A DNA stretch of 37,516 nucleotides from positions 1 through 37,516 of the forward strand of contig PMLV01000163.1 of the NCBI GenBank assembly GCA_003160635.1. The letters run 5' to 3'. Under the pieces are notes generated by a model. The model was given only the letters and a program-made list of their open reading frames with translations. It searched no databases and was not told the DNA's origin. Positions 15,325-22,846 of the stretch are shown here, one piece after another. The translations under genes were made by a program, and so were the position numbers. The DNA comes from Acidimicrobiaceae bacterium (GTDB lineage: Bacteria > Actinomycetota > Acidimicrobiia > Acidimicrobiales > RAAP-2). Position 1 is the first letter of the stretch. Each line of letters opens with the position of its first letter.

Positions 15325-16922
15325 TAGTGCCGGACCACCCCAAAGGTGGCAGTGCCCCTGACCGGGGCCGAATGGACCGCGGTCAATGCGATGGCAAGGA
15401 CCGTGCGCGTGTCACGCGGGTCGATGATGCCGTCGTCCCAGAGGCGGCCCGTGGCGAAGAGGGCCGTGGACTCTTCCTCGATCTGCGCCTCCGTTGCCGC
15501 TTTGAGGTCGTCGTCCGCCTGCTGGTCGAAGGGGCGTCCGGCCGCCTCGGCCGCGTTGCGGCGCACGATGGAAAGGACGCCGGCCAGCTGCTTCGGTCCC
15601 ATGACCGCGATGCGGTGATTGGGCCAGGTGAAGACGAATCGAGGGTCGTAGGCCCGCCCCGCCATGGCGTAGTTGCCGGCCCCGTAGCTGGCGCCCACCA
15701 TGAGGGTGAGATGGGGAACGGTGGAATTGGACACGGCGTTGATCAACTTGGCCCCGTCTTTGATGATCCCTCCCTGTTCGTAGCGAGTACCCACCATGAA
15801 CCCGGTGATGTTCTGCACGAAGATGATCGGCGTGTCGCTGCGGTTGCACAGCTCGATGAATTGAGTGCCCTTCTGCGCCTCCTCGGAGAAGAGGATGCCG
15901 TTGTTCGCCACCACGCCCACGGGGTACCCCGCGAGGGACGCCCACCCGCACACGAGCTGCGCCCCGTAGAGGGACTTGAACTCCTCGAACCGTGAGCCGT
16001 CGAGGACGCGGGCGAGGATCTCGCGCACGTCGAACGGCACCCGCACGTCCACCGGCGCGATGCCGAGGAGCTCGTCCGCCGGATAGAGGGGCGGCTCGCC
16101 CGGGGACAGGGGGCCCGGGCCGAGGCGCGGCCAGTGCAGGTGGGCCACGATGCCCCGGGCGATCCGAATGGCATCGAGTTCGTCCCGTGCCAGGTAGTCA
16201 CACAGTCCGGACGTGCGGGCATGCATGAGAGCGCCACCGAGTTCTTCTTCGTCGGCATCCTCGCCCGTGGCCATCTTGACCAGTGGGGGTCCGCCCAGGA
16301 ACACACGGGCGCTCCCTTCGACCATCACCGTGTAGTCGCTCATTCCGGGGAGGTAGGCGCCCCCGGCCGTCGAGGACCCGAAGACGACGCATATGGTCGG
16401 GATGCCCTTGGCCGAGAGTTGGGTGAGGCGGCGGAACTGTTCCCCGCCGGGCACGAAGACGTCGGCCTGGCGCGGGAGGTCGGCGCCACCGGACTCGACG
16501 AGCACCACCAACGGGAGTCGGTTGGTCTCCGCCACATCCATGGCGCGGAGCAGTTTCTTGATCGTGGTGGGGCTGGTGGTCCCTCCCCTGACCGTGGGGT
16601 CGTTCGCGATGACGAGGCACTGGGTGTGTGCCACCTCGGTCAGGGCCACCACCACGCCACCCCCGACCGGGTCGGCGGTCTCGAGACCGGCCAGGGGACT
16701 CAGCTCGAGCACCGGGGTCCCGGGATCGACCAGGGCCTCCAGCCGCTCCCGCACCATCATCTTGCCCCGGGCCCGATGCCGTTCCACGTAGTGCGGGCCA
16801 CCGCCCGCCAGGACCTGATCATGCAGCGTCCGCACGTGCCCGACCAGCGCCGTCATGGCCTGCGCGTTCGCGCCGAACTCCTCTCCCGTCACGGCCAGGC
16901 GCGTTCTGAGGGGCGTGCTCAT
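15324..16922 (-). CDS. Acyl-CoA carboxylase beta subunit (carboxyltransferase)
   Basis: A 532-residue carboxyltransferase, close to the length of LiuB/AtuC (about 535-538). Seen: GGGPHYVERHRARGKMMVRERLEALVDPGTPVLELSP at the N-terminal domain; IKKLLRAMDVAETNRLPLVVLVESGGADLPRQ; the oxyanion stretch FGSSTAGGAYLPGMSD; and in the C-domain FVQNITGFMVGTRYEQGGIIKDGAKLI, followed by VGASYGAGNYAMAGRAYDPRF and FTWPNHRIAVMG. The MVG-x-x-x-E-x-x-G-I-I-x-x-G-A-K block is the signature of the methylcrotonyl/geranyl-CoA type. ATG 16922 overlaps the hydratase stop (ATGA). Partner of the following biotin carboxylase gene. It cannot be separated into the methylcrotonyl or geranyl type without an alignment of acyl-pocket residues. 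Confidence 0.94.
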   Translation of the reverse strand: MSTPLRTRLAVTGEEFGANAQAMTALVGHVRTLHDQVLAGGGPHYVERHRARGKMMVRERLEALVDPGTPVLELSPLAGLETADPVGGGVVVALTEVAHTQCLVIANDPTVRGGTTSPTTIKKLLRAMDVAETNRLPLVVLVESGGADLPRQADVFVPGGEQFRRLTQLSAKGIPTICVVFGSSTAGGAYLPGMSDYTVMVEGSARVFLGGPPLVKMATGEDADEEELGGALMHARTSGLCDYLARDELDAIRIARGIVAHLHWPRLGPGPLSPGEPPLYPADELLGIAPVDVRVPFDVREILARVLDGSRFEEFKSLYGAQLVCGWASLAGYPVGVVANNGILFSEEAQKGTQFIELCNRSDTPIIFVQNITGFMVGTRYEQGGIIKDGAKLINAVSNSTVPHLTLMVGASYGAGNYAMAGRAYDPRFVFTWPNHRIAVMGPKQLAGVLSIVRRNAAEAAGRPFDQQADDDLKAATEAQIEEESTALFATGRLWDDGIIDPRDTRTVLAIALTAVHSAPVRGTATFGVVRH

Positions 16923-17680
16923 GACGCCGTGTCCCAAGAAGGCGTGCGTTTGTGCAGGAAGGCGTCCATCCCCTCGGCCGCTTCGACTCCGGCGAACAGC
17001 TCGGCCGATCGGGCGCTCGCCACCTCCAGCCCTTCGGACCACGAGAGCGCCGGCAGTTCGGCCAGCAGGGCCTTGGTTGCCGCGACTGCGCCCGGAGCCG
17101 ACTTGAGGATGGAGGTGACCACACGGTCGACCCAGGCGTCGAGATCGGGCGCGTCATCGACCACGTCGGTGAGCACGCCGGCCGCCACGGCCTCATCCGC
17201 ACCGAACGGCTCGCCGGTCAGGCTGGCGCGCCAAAGAAACCGTGCCTGGGCCACGCGCAGGGCGGGCACCAGGATCATCGCTGGAGCGACTCCCACCCTC
17301 ACCTCGCTCAGGGCAAACGTGCTGCCCCGCGTGGCCACGGCCAGGTCGCACGCCGTGATGAGCCCGAGCCCTCCGGCGCGGGCATGCCCGCCCACGCGCG
17401 CCAGGACGGGCACGGGGGCGGAGCGGAGGGACGTGAGGATCTCGGGCAGGCGGGAGGTGGCGACGCCGGCCGGCTCCGAGAGGTCGGCACCCGAGCAAAA
17501 GGTACTGCCGCGCGCCGTGAGGACCACGACTCTGAGTGCCTGCTCGGCCGCCGCCTGGCCCAGGCCCTCGGCCAGCTCGTCGAGCAGGCGCGAGGACAGC
17601 GCGTTGCGGTTGTGCGGAGAGTCGAGCGTCAACGTCAGGACCGGGCCCTCCCGGGCGATATGGACCAGCTCTCCCGTCAC
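16919..17680 (-). CDS. Enoyl-CoA hydratase/isomerase family protein (AtuE/LiuC-like)
   Basis: A 253-residue crotonase-fold enzyme. Seen: LTLTLDSPHNRNALSSRLLDEL at the N-terminus, FCSGADLSE (first oxyanion loop, residues 61-69), HARAGGLGLITACDLAVA (second oxyanion loop) and FALSEVRVGVAPA, which carries the Glu (E126) equivalent to the second catalytic Glu of rat crotonase. The first catalytic Glu position is Gly (AGGLG-L), as in several bacterial glutaconyl-CoA hydratases. First gene of the operon, with its own TACACT box 8 bases upstream of the GTG at 17680, so leaderless. In the pathway it would hydrate the glutaconyl-CoA made by the carboxylase: 3-methylglutaconyl-CoA in leucine breakdown or isohexenylglutaconyl-CoA in terpene breakdown. 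Confidence 0.9.
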   Translation of the reverse strand: MTGELVHIAREGPVLTLTLDSPHNRNALSSRLLDELAEGLGQAAAEQALRVVVLTARGSTFCSGADLSEPAGVATSRLPEILTSLRSAPVPVLARVGGHARAGGLGLITACDLAVATRGSTFALSEVRVGVAPAMILVPALRVAQARFLWRASLTGEPFGADEAVAAGVLTDVVDDAPDLDAWVDRVVTSILKSAPGAVAATKALLAELPALSWSEGLEVASARSAELFAGVEAAEGMDAFLHKRTPSWDTAS

Positions 17681-17688
17681 GAATCCGC

Positions 17689-17694
17689 AGTGTA
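17689..17694 (-). promoter_or_regulatory. -10 box of the hydratase-carboxylase-AtuA operon
   Basis: TACACT on the minus strand, 8 bases before the GTG start at 17680. It fits the TANNNT form and predicts a leaderless transcript covering four genes. No clear -35 is visible. Confidence 0.5.
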
Positions 17695-17736
17695 GGGGTC
17701 CCCCGTTCGCCCCGGGGAAGAAGAATTACCCGGTGG

Positions 17737-17742
17737 TAACGT
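17737..17742 (+). promoter_or_regulatory. -10 box of the acyl-CoA dehydrogenase gene
   Basis: TAACGT, 6 bases before the GTG at 17749. With the divergent box at 17689 it packs two opposed leaderless promoters into a 68-base gap, leaving room for one shared operator. No such operator is evident. Confidence 0.5.
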
Positions 17743-17748
17743 TCGGAC

Positions 17749-18897
17749 GTGATCGAGACCGACGAGCACCAGATCTTTCGCAAGACCTTGCGGGACCTCT
17801 TCGAGCGCGAGATCGAGCCTCATGTCGAGGAGTGGGAGGCGGCACGCACCTTTCCCGCCCACCAGCTCTTCCCCACCTTGGGCGCCGTCGGCCTGCTCGG
17901 GCTGGAATACGAGGAGGCCTACGGGGGCATGGCGGCCGACCACTCCTTCACCCTCATCGCCGGCGAAGAGATGGGGCGCATCAGCTGTGGCGGGGTCCCC
18001 ATGGCGATCGCCGTCCAGATGTCGATGGCCACGCCTGCGCTGGCGCGCTACGGGTCGGTGGAGCTCAAGGAGACGTATCTCGCCCCCTCCATCCGGGGCG
18101 AACTGGTGGCGTCGGTTGCGGTGACCGAACCCGACGCCGGCAGCGACGTGGCCGGCATCCGCACCCGCGCCGTGCGCGACGGCGACGAATGGGTGATCAA
18201 CGGCTCGAAGCTCTACATCACCAACGGCACCCAGGCTGACTGGCTGTGCCTCCTGGCCCGGACGAGCGAGGAGGTCGGCTACCGCGGCATGTCGCTCATC
18301 GTCGTGCCGACATCGCTCGACGGCGTGGTCGTCTCGCGCAAGCTCGAGAAACTGGGGATGTGGTCGAGCGACACGGCGGAGCTGTCCTTTACGGATGTCC
18401 GCGTCCCGGTGTCGAACACCATCGGCGAGATCGGTCGGGGCTTCCAGCAGCAGATGGTGCAGTTCCAGGCGGAGCGACTCATCACCGTGTACAAGCAAGT
18501 CGGCGCCATCGAACTGGCCCTGCAACGCACGCGCGCCTACCTGTTGGAGCGACAGGCGTTCGGCCAGCCCCTCATGGCCAACCAGCATCTCCAGTTCGTC
18601 TTGGCGGAGCTCTCGGCTCGTCATGACATGCTCAAGCACTACGCCCGCGCCGCGGCCGACGCGGTGCGGCGGGGCGAGGACGCCACGCGTTTCGCCACCA
18701 TCGGCAAATTGATGGGCTCACGGTTGCAGCGCGAAGTGGCCGACGTCGCGGTGCAGTTCCACGGCGGCATCGCGTACATGGCCGAACATTGGGCCTCCCG
18801 CTTCTACCGCGACACGCGGCTCGACTCCATCGGGGCCGGGGCGGACGAGGTGATGCTGCGGGTGCTGTCGAGGATGGACGGCTACTCGGTCGAATAG
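17749..18897 (+). CDS. Acyl-CoA dehydrogenase, isovaleryl/citronellyl-CoA type
   Basis: A 382-residue FAD flavoprotein that introduces the alpha-beta double bond into an acyl-CoA. Seen: the FAD/substrate loop VTEPDAGSDVAG, WVINGSKLYITNG, the helical C-terminal domain with RQAFGQPLMANQHLQF and VQFHGGIAYMAEHWASRFYRD, and the end motif IGAGADE. In medium- and short-chain enzymes the catalytic Glu sits in Y-E-G-T; here that position is A363. A Glu is found instead in QAERL (E242), where isovaleryl-CoA dehydrogenase keeps its base. That points to a beta-branched substrate such as isovaleryl- or citronellyl-CoA (AtuD-like). It is divergent from the carboxylase operon and its 3' end overlaps the convergent GNAT gene by 16 bases. 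Confidence 0.93.
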   Translation: MIETDEHQIFRKTLRDLFEREIEPHVEEWEAARTFPAHQLFPTLGAVGLLGLEYEEAYGGMAADHSFTLIAGEEMGRISCGGVPMAIAVQMSMATPALARYGSVELKETYLAPSIRGELVASVAVTEPDAGSDVAGIRTRAVRDGDEWVINGSKLYITNGTQADWLCLLARTSEEVGYRGMSLIVVPTSLDGVVVSRKLEKLGMWSSDTAELSFTDVRVPVSNTIGEIGRGFQQQMVQFQAERLITVYKQVGAIELALQRTRAYLLERQAFGQPLMANQHLQFVLAELSARHDMLKHYARAAADAVRRGEDATRFATIGKLMGSRLQREVADVAVQFHGGIAYMAEHWASRFYRDTRLDSIGAGADEVMLRVLSRMDGYSVE

Positions 18898-19472
18898 CTC
18901 GGGCGATCACTGTCGCGTTGGCGCTCCTCCCAGGTGGCGCGCGTGAGCTCGGTGACGATGACCACCTCGTCGCGGTCGGGATGGCGAGTGGTGAGGCAGG
19001 GCGAGAAGCCGAGATGCGCCATCACTCGGCCCGACGCGAGATTCGCTGGTTCGTAGATGCTCACGATCCGCGACAAGCCACCGGCAATGAAGCCCCAATC
19101 AACGGCAGCTCTTCCCGCCTCGGTGGCCAGGCCCCTACCCCGGTAAGGGCCCGAGAGGCGCCAGCCGACCTCGACCGCCGGCAGCACCTCGGGCAGGAAG
19201 TGCGGGACGGCCAGACCGGCCCACCCGATCATGGCGCCGGTCTGCCGGTCGATGACCGCCTCAATCCCCAAGCCGTCCGTGTCGTACCGGGCAATCGTCC
19301 GTTGCAAGAAGCTCATGGTCTGCTCCGTCGTCATGGCGGCGCGGAGGGGATACCACCAGAACGACTCCTCGGCGTGCACGCCGACCAATTCGGCCACGTC
19401 CTCGGGAACGAAGGGGCGCAGGACCAGACGATCGGTGGTGAGCCGCGGGATCCTCTCGTGTGCGGGGCCCAC
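18882..19472 (-). CDS. GNAT family N-acetyltransferase (RimJ/RimL-like)
   Basis: A 196-residue acetyltransferase. Seen: the opening IPRLTTDRLVLRPFVPEDVAEL, which is the standard start of RimJ/RimL-type GNATs; the acetyl-CoA binding region EVGWRLSGPYRGRGLATEAGRAAVDWGF with the R-G-x-G-x-A loop; and the closing RIVSIYEPANLASGRVMAHLGFS, with the N-x-x-S signature. The GTG start at 19472 was chosen because family homology begins shortly after it and it sits one base beyond the stop of the upstream gene; the longer frame to 19724 is antisense-like Arg/Pro/Ser-rich sequence. The substrate is unknown. Confidence 0.9.
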   Translation of the reverse strand: MGPAHERIPRLTTDRLVLRPFVPEDVAELVGVHAEESFWWYPLRAAMTTEQTMSFLQRTIARYDTDGLGIEAVIDRQTGAMIGWAGLAVPHFLPEVLPAVEVGWRLSGPYRGRGLATEAGRAAVDWGFIAGGLSRIVSIYEPANLASGRVMAHLGFSPCLTTRHPDRDEVVIVTELTRATWEERQRDSDRPSYSTE

Positions 19473-19473
19473 C

Positions 19474-19749
19474 TCAGCCCAGGGGGAGGCCGGGCGCCTG
19501 GGCCAGGGAAGGGTCTCGCCCCGGCCGGGAGGAGGCTGCGTAGAGCTGGTCGGGCCGGAACGAGCGAACGGCTCGGTCCCCGTTTCGGCCGCCCACCACC
19601 TCGACCCATTCCTCGCCTGTCTCGACGTTGGCGACGTGGGCGACGAACGACCAGGACGCGCCGCGCATGCGGGTGCCGGCCACCTGGACGGGATCGCCGG
19701 GCCGAAGTCCGGCCCAACGGGCATTGCGCCGGAGGTCAGCCGGCGGCAT
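19474..19749 (-). CDS. Small conserved protein, SH3-like strand-rich core
   Basis: A 91-residue protein: MPPADLRRNARWAGLRPGD, then VQVAGTRMRGASWSFVAHV, WVEVVGG and RSFRPDQLYAA. The alternating hydrophobic strands with G-D-P-V and W-V-E-V-V-G turns suggest a small beta barrel (KOW/SH3-like). It resembles short actinobacterial proteins that I believe are catalogued as DUF7246, a match from memory that is not verified. ATG 19749 follows GGAG. It is immediately upstream of the GNAT gene (stop and next start one base apart), so the two form an operon. No function can be given. Confidence 0.7.
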   Translation of the reverse strand: MPPADLRRNARWAGLRPGDPVQVAGTRMRGASWSFVAHVANVETGEEWVEVVGGRNGDRAVRSFRPDQLYAASSRPGRDPSLAQAPGLPLG

Positions 19750-19872
19750 CGCGCTCCGCTCTCCGGAATGTCCCGCGCCGACGCACCACGCCTCCGAGAC
19801 TAGTGATGGCGTAGAGGGGCCCGCACCCGCCCTGTGGACGCGCCATGGGCCGGAGATGTCAGAGCGTCGTCG

Positions 19873-19878
19873 TATCCT
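19873..19878 (+). promoter_or_regulatory. -10 box of the RecB-like nuclease operon
   Basis: TATCCT, 7 bases before the ATG at 19886. It fits the recurrent TANNNT/leaderless arrangement. No -35 is evident. Confidence 0.5.
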
Positions 19879-19885
19879 GGCTGGC

Positions 19886-20659
19886 ATGGCGCTCGACCTC
19901 CCCCGCACGTTGACGCCATCCAAGGTGACCGCGTTCACCAATTGCCCGTTGGCCTTCCGCTACTCGGTGATAGAGCATCGGCCGGAACCACCTTCTCCCC
20001 ATGCGGTCAAGGGCACGCTCGTGCACTCCGCTCTCGAGGGGCTCTTTTGGAATCATGACGCACCGGACCGCACCCCCGCGGCAGCGATGGACGAGTTGGC
20101 ACGGGCCTGGAAGGAACTGGCGACGGATCCCGAGTTCGTCGCCCTCGCCTTGACCGAAGACGACGCAGCATCCTTCCTGGCCGACGCGCGCACGCTGGTC
20201 GAGAACTACTTCCGTATCGAAGATCCCACCGTCGTGCGGACCATCGGTGTGGAACTCGGGGTCGAGCTCGAGCATGAAGGGATGCGGCTGCGCGGCATCA
20301 TCGACCGACTCGACATCGGGCCCGATGGCGCCTTGACCGTGATCGACTACAAGACCGGGAGGGCACCGTCGGAGCGCTACGAGCATGGGCGCATGGGCGG
20401 CGTCCAGACCTACGCCCTGTTGTGCGAGAGGATCCTGGGGCGCGCGCCCACCGAGGTGCGTCTCCTGCACCTGCGAGATCCCCTCGTCATTACGGCCACC
20501 CCCACACCGCAGACCCTGCGGGGGCAACAACTCCGGACCTCTGCCGTATGGGGCGCGATCGAGCGAGCTTGCGTCACCGAGGATTTCCGTCCCAAGGTGG
20601 GACCCCTATGCCAGTTCTGTCATTTCAAGCCCACGTGCCCTGCCTTCAACGCCGCGTGA
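19886..20659 (+). CDS. RecB-family PD-(D/E)XK nuclease with Fe-S cluster motif
   Basis: A 257-residue stand-alone nuclease domain of the RecB/AddB/Cas4 type (PF12705-like). Seen: LTPSKVTAFTNCPLAFRY with C20, GTLVHSALEGLF with the catalytic His (H47), GIIDRLDIGPDGALTVIDYKTGR with D140, D154 and K156 of the PD-(D/E)XK core, QTYALLCERI motif IV, and a final C242-x2-C245-x5-C251 cluster. Four cysteines split between the N- and C-terminus are the known 4Fe-4S 'staple' of AddB, Dna2 and Cas4. No helicase is fused or adjacent, and no cas genes are near. It is the first gene of an operon with a PAP2 phosphatase and a DsbA-like protein. A DNA-repair role is probable; specific function is unknown. Confidence 0.9.
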   Translation: MALDLPRTLTPSKVTAFTNCPLAFRYSVIEHRPEPPSPHAVKGTLVHSALEGLFWNHDAPDRTPAAAMDELARAWKELATDPEFVALALTEDDAASFLADARTLVENYFRIEDPTVVRTIGVELGVELEHEGMRLRGIIDRLDIGPDGALTVIDYKTGRAPSERYEHGRMGGVQTYALLCERILGRAPTEVRLLHLRDPLVITATPTPQTLRGQQLRTSAVWGAIERACVTEDFRPKVGPLCQFCHFKPTCPAFNAA

Positions 20660-20669
20660 AGGTGTCGCC

Positions 20670-21248
20670 GTGACGCAATTCGACGAGACGATCGACGCTG
20701 CCTTCGAGCCACTCCGGGGTAAGCCCCGGGTCGACCGCGTGGCAGCTCTCGTGTCGAACCTGGCCGACTACGGCCTGATCTGGGTCATCCTGGCTCTCTT
20801 GAAAGCCAGGCGCCGGGGGCCGGACCGCCGCCGGGCCATTGTCGCGTTGGGTCTGGCCGGCGTCTCCTCCTACATGGTCAACCGAGCCGTCAAGTCGGCG
20901 GTCCAACGTCAGCGTCCCGACGAGCACCTCGACGCGTCGGTGCGGACACCGTCCAGCAGCAGCTTTCCGAGCGGGCACACGCTGGCCGCGTGGTGCACCG
21001 CCGTCGCACTGGCCGAGCCCGGGCCGCAGACCGCGGCCTACGTGGGCTTCGCCGGCGCCGTCGCCGCCAGCAGGGTGCACCTGCGAGCCCATCATCCCAG
21101 CGATGTCGTGGGCGGAGCGGCGATCGGGGCACTGCTCGGCGTGGCTCTACGACCCGTCATCGACCGGCTCGCTCCTGGCACCCGCCGCCGGCTGGCCCGG
21201 ACGGCCAAGGGAATGGGACCGGAGGGCTACATGTTGAAGAGACTATGA
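20670..21248 (+). CDS. PAP2 family phosphatase
   Basis: A 192-residue membrane-associated phosphatase of the PAP2 superfamily, which usually dephosphorylates lipid phosphates such as undecaprenyl pyrophosphate or phosphatidic acid. All three signature blocks are visible: KSAVQRQRP (K-x6-R-P), FPSGHT (P-S-G-H) and SRVHLRAHHPSD (S-R-x5-H-x3-D). Hydrophobic stretches precede and follow each block (LADYGLIWVILALL; TAAYVGFAGAVAA; VVGGAAIGALLGVAL), fewer than in a full six-helix enzyme. The GTG at 20670 follows GAAGGTG and lies 10 bases after the nuclease stop. The next gene overlaps by four bases (ATGA). Confidence 0.92.
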   Translation: MTQFDETIDAAFEPLRGKPRVDRVAALVSNLADYGLIWVILALLKARRRGPDRRRAIVALGLAGVSSYMVNRAVKSAVQRQRPDEHLDASVRTPSSSSFPSGHTLAAWCTAVALAEPGPQTAAYVGFAGAVAASRVHLRAHHPSDVVGGAAIGALLGVALRPVIDRLAPGTRRRLARTAKGMGPEGYMLKRL

Positions 21249-21844
21249 AGCCATTTTCCGTCACATGGGACTACCGCTGCCCTTTCGCCCGCAACGTCCA
21301 TGAGCACCTCCTCGCCGGGATGGCGGACGGGGCGGACTGGGATGTCACGTTCCTGCCCTTCACCCTCAGCCAGGGGCATGTGCCCGAAGATGGAACCCCG
21401 GTGTGGGACGACCCGGCGAAGTTCGAGGATCTCGTCGCCCTGGCGGCCGGCGTGGCGGTCCGGGACCAGTACCCCGAGCAGTTCAGCGCGGTGCACCACG
21501 CCCTCTTTGCCGCCCGGCACGACGAAGGACTCGACATCCGGGACCCGGCACTCATCGCCCGAATTCTCGACGCCCATGGCGTCCCCGGCGACAAGGTCTT
21601 GGCCGAGGTGGAAGCCGGAGGGCCGATCGACGAGATCAAGCGGGCGCATCAGCTGGCGGTCTCCGAGTGGAGCGTGTTCGGGGTGCCGACGTTCATTGTC
21701 GGCCGCCGTGCCGTGTTCGTGCGGCTGATGAGCCGGCCCGAAGGGGATGCAGCACTGGCCCGGCGCTCCATCGAGGGGATCATCGAGTTGATGGAAGAGC
21801 AGCCCGATCTCAACGAATTCAAGTACACGACCCTCGAGCGCTGA
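21245..21844 (+). CDS. DsbA-fold thioredoxin-like protein with single active-site Cys
   Basis: A 199-residue protein of the DsbA/2-hydroxychromene-2-carboxylate isomerase group. Seen: FSVTWDYRCPFAR near the N-terminus, with only one Cys (C12, C-P-F-A in place of C-x-x-C), an all-helical insertion (LVALAAGVAVRDQYPEQFSAVHHAL), and the cis-Pro loop GVPTFIVGRRAVF at the end of the thioredoxin fold. It has no signal peptide, so it is cytosolic. A single Cys argues against a disulfide oxidase and for a thiol-dependent isomerase or mycothiol-transferase-like reaction; the reaction is unknown. ATG 21245 overlaps the PAP2 stop by four bases, so it is translationally coupled. Confidence 0.87.
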   Translation: MKPFSVTWDYRCPFARNVHEHLLAGMADGADWDVTFLPFTLSQGHVPEDGTPVWDDPAKFEDLVALAAGVAVRDQYPEQFSAVHHALFAARHDEGLDIRDPALIARILDAHGVPGDKVLAEVEAGGPIDEIKRAHQLAVSEWSVFGVPTFIVGRRAVFVRLMSRPEGDAALARRSIEGIIELMEEQPDLNEFKYTTLER

Positions 21845-21854
21845 ACAGCCAGGT

Positions 21855-22778
21855 CTAGGCCGAGCGCGCCAGGACGCTCAAGAGCGAGAACGTTCGCTCC
21901 CTCTCGGCCCGGTTGCCGACCACGGAAGCCACGAAGTCGGTCGCACCGGCTGCCGCCAATTGCTCGATCGACGCCGTCACTGCGTCCTCATCACCGAGGA
22001 ACGCCACGTCGGCCGGGCTGGCCGCGCCTTCCTTGTCCAACATCGCCTTGTACGAGGGCAGGTTCGGATACATCCCGAATTCCTTGTTGACCCGCTCTCT
22101 CGCCGTCTCGATGTCCGCCGTGACCGACACTGGAAGGGCCACGCCGATCCGCGGCACGGGCCGCCCCGCCTTCTCCGCGGCCTCACGAATGACGGGAGAG
22201 ATGTGCGACGCAATGGTCCGGGTGCCGGTCATCCACGTCACCGTGCCATCGGCCACGCGCCCGGCCAGCCGGAGCATGGTGTCACCCAAGGCCGCCACCA
22301 GTACCGGGGGAGCGGTGGCGTCCCCCAGGGTGAGGGGCGCGAAGGCGTGCGTGGTGACGCGGTCGCCGTCCACGTCGACCTTCTGCCCGCTGAGGAGCGG
22401 CATGAGCGCGGCCAGGTACTCCTTCATGTAACGGGCTGGCTTCTCGAAGCTGAGGCCCCACATGCCCTCCACCACGATCTGATGCGAGAGGCCGATGCCC
22501 AGGAGGAGCCGGTTGCCGGTGGCCCATTGCACCGTCAGCGCTTGCTGGGCGAGCATCATCGGGTGGCGGGGATAGACCGGCACCACGCCGGTCCCCAAAC
22601 CGATGCGGGGCACCTGGGACCCGGCGGTCGCCAGGAGGGTCAGCGCATCCGGCCCGAAGATCTGGACGGCCCAGGCGTGATCGAACCCGGCGTCGGCCAG
22701 CCGCTGCAACTCGGCCACCGTGTCGGGCAGGGAACGGTCAACGTCGATCAGGCTGCCGATGCGCAGGGGTTTGACCAT
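21855..22778 (-). CDS. LLM-class flavin/F420-dependent oxidoreductase
   Basis: A 307-residue TIM-barrel oxidoreductase of the luciferase-like monooxygenase superfamily. Seen: LQRLADAGFDHAWAVQIFGPDALTLLA, RIGLGTGVVPVYPRHPMMLAQQALTVQWATGNRLLLGIGLSH, the R-H-P-x-x-L-A-x-x-A-x-T signature, and later PPVLVAALGDTMLRLAGRVADGTVTWMTG, which binds the cofactor phosphate. In actinobacteria such proteins often use F420 instead of FMN; which cofactor is used here cannot be told from sequence. ATG 22778 is preceded by GAGAG. It is divergent from purK. The substrate is unknown. Confidence 0.92.
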   Translation of the reverse strand: MVKPLRIGSLIDVDRSLPDTVAELQRLADAGFDHAWAVQIFGPDALTLLATAGSQVPRIGLGTGVVPVYPRHPMMLAQQALTVQWATGNRLLLGIGLSHQIVVEGMWGLSFEKPARYMKEYLAALMPLLSGQKVDVDGDRVTTHAFAPLTLGDATAPPVLVAALGDTMLRLAGRVADGTVTWMTGTRTIASHISPVIREAAEKAGRPVPRIGVALPVSVTADIETARERVNKEFGMYPNLPSYKAMLDKEGAASPADVAFLGDEDAVTASIEQLAAAGATDFVASVVGNRAERERTFSLLSVLARSA

Positions 22779-22846
22779 GGTCTCTCGGGCTCCTCGCCTA
22801 GTGTGCCGGTCATGTCCGGATCACTGATCATGCCGAGGCTAGCGAC

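Noticed and set aside
16134-18239. A 701-codon plus-strand ORF
   Set aside because: It runs antisense to the carboxyltransferase and hydratase genes and into another frame of the dehydrogenase; its composition is His/Arg/Pro-rich and has no family pattern. It is a high-GC shadow.
19886-20659. Cas4 or CRISPR association of the RecB-like nuclease
   Set aside because: The Cys pattern also fits Cas4, but there are no repeat-spacer arrays or other cas genes in the window, so CRISPR linkage was dropped.
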